Below are positions 42,953 through 51,900 of a stretch of 64,000 nt of DNA, one piece after another; positions within the stretch are counted from its first letter, which is position 1; each line of letters opens with the position of its first letter. The notes under the pieces are model-generated. The model was not told the DNA's origin and made no database searches. It saw nothing but the letters and a program-made list of their open reading frames with translations. The stretch covers positions 377,114-441,113 of the forward strand of contig PNAM01000106.1 in assembly GCA_003170275.1 (NCBI GenBank). Reading direction: 5' to 3'. Position numbers and translations under genes: made by a program. The DNA comes from Myxococcales bacterium. GTDB taxonomy: Bacteria > Myxococcota_A > Polyangia > Palsa-1104.

Positions 42953-44584
42953 ATGCGCCGCGTTTTGTCCGCCTCGTGTATGTGTTTGTCGCTCTTGTGC
43001 GCCAATGCGGCGCGCGCCGGTGATTACGTCGATACGCGTCTCAACTTCACGGTCACCGACGAGAACCTGTTGGTGAAGCCGGGCCAGACCAATCCGTCGG
43101 TGCCGGGCGTGCGCATCGGCCAGCCGAACTCGCTCGGCATCTTGTTCTTCGACAACTACGACACGCGCTACACCGGCTACGAGAACCTCACCCACCTCGT
43201 CATCTACAAGGCGATCGGCACCGGCCGCGTGACCGCGGAGGCCGCGTACGTGTTGCGCCTCTTGCAGTTCACCGACGTGAACCTGTCGTCGATCGACGAC
43301 GGCAGCTACATCCGGCTGGCGTTCTGGTTCGACAAGAACCACGCGGTGGGCGGCGGCAAGACCAACCTCGCGCTGACCGCGTTTCCGCTCAACGCCGATC
43401 GCATGCGGCTCGGCTACAGCTACCGCATCTCGTGGGGCGGCTCGCCGATCTTCTTCAAGTTCAACCCCGATCTGCCCGTCGGAGCGGCGCCGTTCGTGAC
43501 CAACACCAACCCGGCGCCCGGCGCCAAGCTGCAGCTCTCGGGCGAGCGTTACTACGCCTACTTTGGCTTCAAGACCTCGCAGCTGCTCAACCGCAACCCC
43601 GACATCAACGAGCAGGTCGCGGTGTACGGCCTGCTCGGCGGCCTGGGCGTCGACGCGATCGTGAACCACCTGCGCATCGAGGCCAACGGCGGCTACTTCG
43701 ACCGCGGCACCAACCCGCTGTTCTTCGGCACCAGCGTCGGGCCGATGGGCATGACCTTCACCGACTACCCGGTGTCGAGCTTCGGCGCGACGATACAGGT
43801 CGCTGCGTTCGACGGGCTCTCGCCGACCCAGTCGGCCGACTTCGCGCTCTATCGCAACGATCCGCTGATCAGCGCGTCGCGCTACTTCGCGCGCCCGAAC
43901 TACGGGCCGGGCTTCCACTGGTTGGCATCGGGCGAGTTCACCTACGCCGGCACCACGCTGCAGGACGTCGATCGTCCCGCGTCGACCAAGATCCAGAACG
44001 CGTTCGCCGGCGACATCAACCTGCGCGCGCAGATCGGACGGTTGCGCATCAAGGCCGACTTCGAGACCCGCAGCTTGCAGTACATCCTCATCAACCAGCC
44101 GTCGCTGGTGCCGTACCAGGACTTCCCCAAGGCTTCCGACGCGCAGCCCGAGCTGTTCGGATCGATCGGCGCCGATTACTTCATCGAGCGCATCGGCCTG
44201 ACCCTCGGCGTCACCGCCGGACTCGAGCAGCCGGCCACCTTCACGCCGCCCAAGAACACCATCCTCATGGGCCCGCTGATGGGCAACACCGGCGGCACGC
44301 TGTCGACCTCGTCGCGCATCGTGGTGCGCAACGAAGGCGACTTCTCGATCTTGCCGCCCGCGGATGCGGTGACCGGCAAGCAGGTCTCGGCGGTGCCGAT
44401 CGGCGCGGTGAAGGCGGAGATTCGCGAGGACTTCCTCGAGTGGTTCGCCGCCATCCTGCAGGTGTACTACCAGAACGACGGCAACCAGACCCACCTCGTC
44501 AAGTCGCCCGACGGCACCTCGATCCGCACCTTCAATCAGGCGAACCAGATCGGCTTCAACCTCACGCTGCAGGCGCGCTACTAA
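42953..44584 (+). CDS. Outer-membrane beta-barrel protein
   Basis: The protein has 543 residues with a signal peptide (ASCMCLSLLCANAARA). The body alternates short amphipathic strands with turns, for example RMRLGYSYRISWGG and NQIGFNLTLQARY, and ends in a C-terminal tyrosine as barrel proteins do for BAM recognition. The family is not recognised. It may be a porin or a receptor for what the upstream nucleotidase releases. AAGGGGG precedes the ATG. Confidence 0.8.
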   Translation: MRRVLSASCMCLSLLCANAARAGDYVDTRLNFTVTDENLLVKPGQTNPSVPGVRIGQPNSLGILFFDNYDTRYTGYENLTHLVIYKAIGTGRVTAEAAYVLRLLQFTDVNLSSIDDGSYIRLAFWFDKNHAVGGGKTNLALTAFPLNADRMRLGYSYRISWGGSPIFFKFNPDLPVGAAPFVTNTNPAPGAKLQLSGERYYAYFGFKTSQLLNRNPDINEQVAVYGLLGGLGVDAIVNHLRIEANGGYFDRGTNPLFFGTSVGPMGMTFTDYPVSSFGATIQVAAFDGLSPTQSADFALYRNDPLISASRYFARPNYGPGFHWLASGEFTYAGTTLQDVDRPASTKIQNAFAGDINLRAQIGRLRIKADFETRSLQYILINQPSLVPYQDFPKASDAQPELFGSIGADYFIERIGLTLGVTAGLEQPATFTPPKNTILMGPLMGNTGGTLSTSSRIVVRNEGDFSILPPADAVTGKQVSAVPIGAVKAEIREDFLEWFAAILQVYYQNDGNQTHLVKSPDGTSIRTFNQANQIGFNLTLQARY

Positions 44585-44592
44585 GCGCCTCG

Positions 44593-45399
44593 CTACTTCT
44601 TCAGCGCGTTCGCGATCTCCTGGCGGATGATGGTCGCCAGGTCGGTCGGACTGGGCAGCACGGCCGCCTTCGCGCGCTTCGGATCGTAGACCTCGACGTC
44701 ACTTCCCGGCGGCGGCGGCGCGCAGGCGACGACCGTGGGCTTGCCGCCGCGCGCGCGCGGACCGAGGCCGGCCTTGGCGCGCGCCTCGAGCAGCGACGGG
44801 ACGACCGCGGCGGGGATCGGCCGCACGCCGCCCAGCTGACGCGCCACCAGCGCGATGCGCGCCAGGTGCTCGACCAGCTCGCAGCGAAGATACGCCTGCT
44901 CGACGTCGGCGCCCCAGGCGAGCACGCCGTGCCCAGCCAGCAGCACCGCGTCGTGATCGAGCACGAATGGCGCCAGCGCGTCGCACGCGGAGGGGCCCGG
45001 CGCGGCGAACGGCACCGTCGGCACGCCTGCGCCGAGCGAGACCACCGCCTCGGCTACAGCCGGCGCGCCCAGCTCCACACCCGCCACCGCGAAGCCGGTG
45101 GCCGTCGGTGGATGCGCATGCACCACCGCGTTGACGTCGGGCCGGTTGCGATAAACGGTCAGGTGCAAGCCGATCTCGGAAAACGGCTTGCCGCGCCCGG
45201 AGATCTTGGCGCCCGATTCGTCGACCACGAGGATCTCCTCGGCGGTGACGGCCGCTTTGGACATCGCGGTCGGCGTGGCGAGATAGCGTCCCGGCTGGAG
45301 CCGCACCGTCAGGTTGCCGTCGTGGTTGGCCACCCAGCCGCGCGCATGCAGCCGCCGCGCGTAGTCGGCCAGCTCCTCGCTCCGCGCGCGGTCAGACAT
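44593..45399 (-). CDS. Class II aldolase with encapsulation-peptide-like tail
   Basis: The protein has 268 residues. The class II aldolase/adducin fold covers about 1-215, with NHDGNLTVRL, the catalytic Glu in GKPFSEIGLH, and metal-binding histidines in VVHAHPPT and LLAGHGVLAWG, as in L-fuculose-1-phosphate aldolase. After a linker (about 216-250) the last 18 residues (PTDLATIIRQEIANALKK) form a short amphipathic helix, like the peptides that target enzymes into bacterial microcompartments. Its ATG lies inside the end of the second vertex-protein gene (8-base overlap). The substrate, perhaps fuculose- or rhamnulose-phosphate, is inferred. Confidence 0.85.
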   Translation of the reverse strand: MSDRARSEELADYARRLHARGWVANHDGNLTVRLQPGRYLATPTAMSKAAVTAEEILVVDESGAKISGRGKPFSEIGLHLTVYRNRPDVNAVVHAHPPTATGFAVAGVELGAPAVAEAVVSLGAGVPTVPFAAPGPSACDALAPFVLDHDAVLLAGHGVLAWGADVEQAYLRCELVEHLARIALVARQLGGVRPIPAAVVPSLLEARAKAGLGPRARGGKPTVVACAPPPPGSDVEVYDPKRAKAAVLPSPTDLATIIRQEIANALKK

Positions 45400-45667
45400 G
45401 CGGCGTTACGTCGTCGACGATGGCGACGATCAACGAGCGCACCGGAACCTGCGCCCCCATCTTGAGGAGCTGCCGGTTGCCGTTGCCCTCGCGGTTGACC
45501 AGCACCACGTCGCCGGCGCCGGCCTGCACCATGTCGACGGCCAGGAACGATTCGCCCATCACCTGGCGATGCTCGTCGAGCGGCTGGACGATCAGCAGCT
45601 TGCGCGCGTCGAAGCTCGGGTGGTGGATGGTCGCGACCACCGAGCCTTCTACCCGGCACAGCGTCAT
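45392..45667 (-). CDS. Microcompartment vertex protein (EutN/CcmL family), second copy
   Basis: The protein has 91 residues, the normal family size. It shows the OB-fold pattern CRVEGSVVATIHHPSFDARKL-LIVQPLDE, followed by LAVDMVQAGAGDVVLV and SLIVAIVDDV. These pentamers close the vertices of the icosahedral shell. It differs clearly from the first copy next to it. The ATG overlaps the first copy's stop (ATGA), and its own stop overlaps the aldolase start. Confidence 0.9.
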   Translation of the reverse strand: MTLCRVEGSVVATIHHPSFDARKLLIVQPLDEHRQVMGESFLAVDMVQAGAGDVVLVNREGNGNRQLLKMGAQVPVRSLIVAIVDDVTPHV

Positions 45668-45951
45668 TGCGACCGACCCGTGTCCACGTCGTCGACGATC
45701 CCGACGATCGCCGCGTCGACCGGGACGAACCACGGCTCGAGCGCCAGCGCCGCTTCGCGCGACCCGACCAGGTACACCAGATCGCCCGACCCGGCGCGCA
45801 CGGTGTCGACCGCGACGTGATCGTCGCCCGCGCGCTCCAGTCGATGGTTGAGCGGGGTGACCATGAGCAGCTTGGTGCCTTCGAGGCCCTCTGATTTGCG
45901 AGTGGCGACGACGGTGCCGATGACGCGTCCGAGATACATCGGTGCGTACAT
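45664..45951 (-). CDS. Microcompartment vertex protein (EutN/CcmL family), first copy
   Basis: The protein has 95 residues. The family pattern is clear: MYLGRVIGTVVATRKSEGL, then GTKLLMVTPL, VAVDTVRAGSGDLVYLV and IVGIVDDVD. Two ATGs are possible (45951 or 45939); the second matches the usual family start, and neither has a clear ribosome site. It begins 14 bases after the giant TPR gene stop, so one transcript may carry all four genes. Confidence 0.9.
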   Translation of the reverse strand: MYAPMYLGRVIGTVVATRKSEGLEGTKLLMVTPLNHRLERAGDDHVAVDTVRAGSGDLVYLVGSREAALALEPWFVPVDAAIVGIVDDVDTGRSQ

Positions 45952-45965
45952 TACCAGAAGAGCCG

Positions 45966-48900
45966 CTACGCGCGCGTGAGCTTTGTCCGCAGCGCCATGT
46001 AGTCATCCGACGCCGCAAACCGGGCGAGCTCGCGCACCGCTTCCTGATCATGCTCGGCCATCAGCACGCGGGCCGCCGCGATCACGTCGCCCGACGCGAC
46101 CAGGCCCGCGCGATTGCCGGTGTGGCGCACCGCGCGACGCCAGCGCGCCGACGAGAATTCCGTGTCGGCTCGATCCGCGAACAATTCGGCGAGGCGCTTG
46201 GCGACCTTGTAGGGCAGCGCGCGCTTCCACATCGCCGCCTCGTCGTCGCGCGTGGTGCCGGCGGTGTCCTTGCCGGTGGTCTCCAGGCGGCGGCGCGCGT
46301 GGCGCGGATGGAACGCGCGCAGGATGGCGGCGAACAGGCGCGTGAACTCTTCTCGCGGCAGCGCCTCGGCGAACACGAACTCGGGGCGGGCGATCTCGAG
46401 CGCGCGCCCGAGCACGAAGCGCACGTCGGCGAGCGCGCGTCCTTGCGTCAGGGCCGGGCCGACCACGATCGAGGTCGGCGGCGCGGCCACCACCGCGACC
46501 CCGGTGAACGCCGGGTCGGGCTTGAGGTACAGGCCAGTCTTGCGGTTGCCGAGCGCCAGCGAGCAGCTCGAATACGCGCGCGCCAGATCGTTGGCCGCGA
46601 CGGGCGAAACGCGATCCTCGGGCTTGACGCCGAACGACGCCAGATCCGGCGCGCGCTCGCCAGCGGTGCCTTCCCACAGCACCGCGAACACCGGCGCGAG
46701 CGGCAGCGCGTCGGGGTGCGCCAGCAGCTCGTGGTCGTCTTCGTCGAGGCTGCGGGTCGGTCCGTCGTCGACGCGCTCGGCCGGCGCGCTCTCCGAGAGC
46801 TGGCGGCGCTCGTCGTCGCTGATCGTGCCCGCCACCGCGAGCAGCTGCAGAAAGCGTCGGCCGCCGTCGCGCGCCCCCGCCCGCGCCTCGATGCGCGCCA
46901 TCGATCGCAGCGACGGCACGTGCAGCGGATCGTCGGCGAGCAGCACCATGCGGTGCGCGCGCACCACCTCGTCGTGCGACGCGTCGTCGCTGTAGCGCTC
47001 GAGCAGCAGCTCGCGCAGCGGCCGCCGCGACGGATCGGCCTCGAGCGCCTTCTCGAGCGCGATGGTCGCCCCGCGCGCGTCGCGCAGCCGCTCGCGACAC
47101 TCGCCGAGGCGCATCCACAAGGTCGCGCGGCTCATGCGCGCCGATTGGTCCGCGTGCATCGCGTCGAGCTGCGGCAGGATCGGCAGCGCGCGGGTGAGCA
47201 GGGTGGCCGCTTCCTGATCGTTGCCTTCGGTGACCAGCATCGCCGAGAGCCCGGCGAGCGTCTCGTGATCGAGCGGATCGAGCTCGAGCGCCGACTTGAG
47301 CCGCTGCTTGGCCTGCGCGGCGTTTCCCAGCGCCGCGTCGAGCGAGGCCGCCTCGCGCAGGCGCCGCGCGCGTTCCTTGGGCGGCGCGTCGCGTTCGAGC
47401 AGCCGCGCCGCGGTGACGGCCGCGCGCTCGAGCTGTCCGGTCTCGCGCTCGAGGCGCAGCGTCTTCTCCAGCAGCTGCGAGGTCGCCCACTTGCCGGCCG
47501 CTTCGAGCGCGCGCTGGTACGCGGCGCACGCGCGCGACGGGTCCTTGAGCTCCGACGCCAGCACGTCCGCCACCCGCTCGTAGCGCAGCGCGCGATCGTC
47601 GTCGCCCGCGGTGGCCGCCGCCTGCCGCTCGAGCAGCTCGACCGCGCGATTCAGATCGCCCGCTTCGAGGATTCGCTCGGCGAGCAGCCCGAGCGCGTCG
47701 GCGTGCTGCGGGTGCGCCTTGACCGCGATCTCCAGGAGCGGCAGCGCCTTCTCCGGCCGGCGCAGCTTGAGCTCGGCGACCGCGCCGTGATAGAGCGCGT
47801 CGCCCGCTTCCGGCACGCTGGCGAGCTCGGGATGCTCGGCGATCGCGCCCAGGTACTGCGCGGCCTCGCGGAAGCGGTTGGCGCGATAGCGGTTCTCGCC
47901 CATCGCCATGCGCGTGCGCAGATCGTTGGGGATCATCCGATCGGCTTCCAAGAGCGCGCTGTACGCGTCGTCAGGGCGACCCTGGTGCTCGGCCGCCTCG
48001 GCGAGCCGGCGATAGAACTGCACCGCCACCTGCGGCTTGACGCCGTCGCGCACCGCCGCGTTGCGCAGCAGCGCCTCGACCTCGTCCCACGCGCCGGTGC
48101 GCGCGGCCACGTCGGCCAGGCCCTCGACCGCCGCCGGATACGCGGCATGCGCGCCCATCGACTCGCGAAACGCGCGCGCCGCCTCGTCGAGCTCGCCGCG
48201 CTTCAAGAGCGAGCCGCCGAGGCCGGCGTGCAGCTCGGCCTGCCGCTCGGCCGGGACCGCGCTGGAGCCGGTGAGCGCCAGCTCGCGCCGCGCGAGATCG
48301 TCGGCGGTGTCGTCATCGCCGGTACGCCGCGCCAGCGCGCCGAGCGCCGCCATCGCCTCCTGCGAGCGCGGCTCCTTCTCCAGCGCACGCTCCAGACAGC
48401 GACGGGCGGCCGGATCGTCGTTGCGCTTGTCCGCGTGCGTGCGCGCCGCCTCGACCAGCGCACGCGCCGCGTGCTCGGGCGTCGGCGCGACCTCGGCCTC
48501 GCGCTCGCGCGCCGTCGCGTAGCCGTCCCAATCGGAGCCGCCCTCGCGCAGCTGCGCCAGCTCGGCGAGCGCCTGCGGATCCGACGGGCGCAGATCGAGC
48601 GCGCGCTCGAGCGTGCGCTGCGCTTCTTGCACGTCGCCGAGCTGCGCCTCCAGCCGCCCGAGCTCGATCAGCAGGCGCGCGCGCTCGTCGGCCGGCGCGT
48701 TCTTCTTCTGCGCGGCTCCGATGCGCTCGCGCAACGCGGTGGCCTGCTCCTCGGGGTGCCCGGCCTTGGCCAGCGCCTGCTCGAGCCGCACGCCCACCTG
48801 GGTGTCGTCGGGCCGCAGCTTGCGGAGCTGCCGCAGCACCGAGACCGTACCCTCGGGCGAGCTCAGCTTGTCGGCGTAGAGCCGCGCGCGCCGCTCGAGG

Positions 48901-51900
48901 ATGCGCGCCCGCTCTTCGGGATCGTTGGTGCGCGCGCCGCGCCGCTCGAGCAGCGTCTCCAGCTCGGCGTTGCGGCCGAGCTTCGCGTAGAGCCGCTCGA
49001 GCGCCGCCTCCGCATCGGTGTCCGCCTGGTTGGCGTCGTAGAGCGAGCCGTAGGCCTCGATCGCGCGATCGGGCAGCTCGAGCTCCTGCTCGTAGATCTG
49101 ACCGATGCGCCGCCGCAGCTCGCGCGCGCGCGCCTGGCCGTCCCGCTTGCCGGGCCCGCCCGCGTCGAGCACGTCGAGCTCGCGGGTGAGCGACTCCACC
49201 ACCTTGGACCACTGCCCGACCGTCTCGTACAGCCGCGCGAGCGCCGCGAACGCCGGTGCGTGATCGGGATTCTCGTCGGCGACCCGCTTCCACGCGTCGA
49301 GCGACTCGTAGGTGTTTCCCAGCTGCTCGTAGACGTCGGCGAGCTCGAGCGCGCGCAGGCGTCGCGGCTCGCCCGGCGGCAGCTTCTCCAACAGCCCGTT
49401 GAGCCGCCGTTCGAGCAGCCCCGACAGCTCGTGATGACGCTTGGCCTTGCGATAGATCGACTCCAACCGCTCGAGCGCGGTCTCATCGCTGGGCTGCATC
49501 CCGAGAGCGCGCAGGTAACGCGCCTCCGCGTCGGCGATCTGGCCCTGCCGCTCGCGCACCTGCGCCGAGTCGTTGAGCAGCTTGACCGCGCGCCGCGCGT
49601 TGCCGGTCTCCTCGATCGCCGCGTCGATCACCCCGATCAGCTGGTCCCAGGCGTCGTTGGACGAGGCCAGCCGCTCGAGCGCAGCGCGCGCTTCGGTATC
49701 TTCCGGATCGAGCCGGAACGCCGACGCGATCGCCTCGAATGCCTTGTCGAGATCCTCGGCGCCCTTTTCCCACATCTCCGAGACCGCCAGGAGGTGTGAA
49801 AAGTGGCTCGCGGCGTCGGGCGCGTCGAGCCCCATGATCACCACCGCCAGCTCGTCCCACGCCGAGTGCGGCGCGGTGAGCGCGCTCATCCGCTCGGCGG
49901 CGTGCGCCTGGTGCGCCTGCACGCGCAGCGGCGGCGGACGGAGCGGGGGAGGGCCCTTCTTGTTCACCACCGCCACGTCGGAGATCGACAGATCGATGGT
50001 CTTCGGATTGGCCGGCGGCTTCTTCAGCACCGGCATCAGATCGTTGATCGACAGCTCGACCGTCGGATCGCGCCGCTGCGGCGGGGCGGTGGCCGGCGCA
50101 TCGCTGATCACGATCGGCTTGGAGTCCTCCATGATCAGCTCGTCGAGCCTGATCTCGAGCGTGGGCTCGCGCGCGGGCAGCCGCACCATGGGAAGGTTCT
50201 TCGGCTTGTCGTTGCGATCATTGGTGGGCGCGGGCGCGGCCGGCGCCGCGGTCGGCTTCTCCTCGATCAGCGGGATCAGCCGCGCCAAGCGCCACAGATT
50301 CCCGCGGATCCCCAGGTCCTCCGGCTTGAGCTGGAACGCGCGCAGGTACGCGCGGAACGCCCGCAGGTTGTCCTTGACCTTCGCCTCGACCAAAGCCGCC
50401 GCGTCGAGCGCGATCGCCAGCTTGGCGTCGCCTTCCGCGCGATGGAAGCGGAAGCCCTCGACGATCAGCTCGTCCTCCCAGCGGTGCGTCGCTTCGGCGA
50501 GCCGGCGGATCTCGCCGAGCAGCGAGAGATCGTCCGGATCGAGCCGGAACGCGCGCATCACCTCGTCGAGCGCGCCCGACTTGTCGTGCTGGCGCTTCTC
50601 GCGCACGTCGGCCCGCTTGCGCAGCAGCTCGATCTTCTTCGCGTTCTCCGCGCGGATCGCGATCAACGCCTCGTACACGTCGAGCAGCCCCTGCGGATCG
50701 GCGGCGCGCTCGCTCAGCCGCTCGAGCTCCGGTTGCAACCGCTCGCCGCCCGGATCGAGCGACAGCGCCCCGCGCACCACCGCGAACGCGCGCTTCGGAT
50801 CCTTCATCTTCTCGTCGGCGATCTCGGCCACGCGCAGGCGTGGGTCGAGCCCCTTCTGCGCCGAATACACCGAGCACATCTCTTCCCACAGCCCGTACTT
50901 CTCGGCGACGCGGCGCAGCTCGCCGAGCGTGCCGTCGGTCTGCTCGAGATCGTGCGCGCGCCGGAAGTAATCGAACGCCTTGGCCGGGTCCTTGAGCTGC
51001 TCCTCGGAGGTCATGGCCAGCTCGAAGTTGAGCGCGACCGCCAGGTTGAAGTCCGCCGCACCCTCCGCGATCGTCAGCCGGTGCTCGTTGATCACCACCT
51101 GCCGTTCCCAATCGCCGGTCTCGGCGTAGAGCGCCGCCAGCGCTGTTAGGCCCGAGGGACCGGTGGGATCGAGATCGATCACGCGCTCGAACGCCGAGAT
51201 CGCGCGCAGCTTGTCCTTGGCCTCGTCGCGCCACGCCCGCGCGATCTCGAGCGCGATCTCCAGCTTGCGCGCCGGCTCGCTCGACAGGAACAGCTCGCGC
51301 TCGGCGATGCGCAGGCTCGCGTCCAGGTTGCCCGCCTCGCGCTCGAGCTTGCGCAGCCGCGCGTGCGCCTCGAGGTTGCGCGGGTCGAGATCGTCGAGCA
51401 CGCCGCGCAACAGCTTGGCCGCGCCCGCCTTGTCGTTCTGCCGCTCGTCGAGGAGCGCCGCGCGCTCCACCGCGATCTCCGCCGCCTCGGTCCCTTCGGC
51501 ATGCTCTTGCCGTCGCGCCAGCACGTCGTCGAGCAGCGCGTGATCGCCGCGCGCGCGCGCCAGCCGCGAGATCGCCTCGAGCGCGCCGCGATCGGTCGGC
51601 CGCCGGTCGAGCACCTCGCGCCACGCCCGCACCGCGCGCTGCGCATCGTTCAGCCTGCCGTCGACGATGCGCGCGAACCGCTTCCACGTCTCGGCGTCTT
51701 TCGGCCCGCTGACCCGCGACAGCACGCGATCGAGCGCCAGCGCCGCGTCGGCCCAGCGCTCCTGCTTCTCGTACACGCGCGCTACAGCGTCCTGCGCCTT
51801 GACGTCGCTCTTGTCGAGCTTGAGCACTCGCTCGAGCCGCTCGGCCGCCTGCGCCACGTCGCCGCGCTTCTCGTAGATCGCCGCCAGCCGGTGGAACAAC

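Noticed and set aside
45942..49799. Plus-strand open frame of 1285 codons opposite the giant TPR gene
   Set aside because: Arg/Leu/Ala-rich shadow with no domain. The minus strand has continuous TPR repeats.
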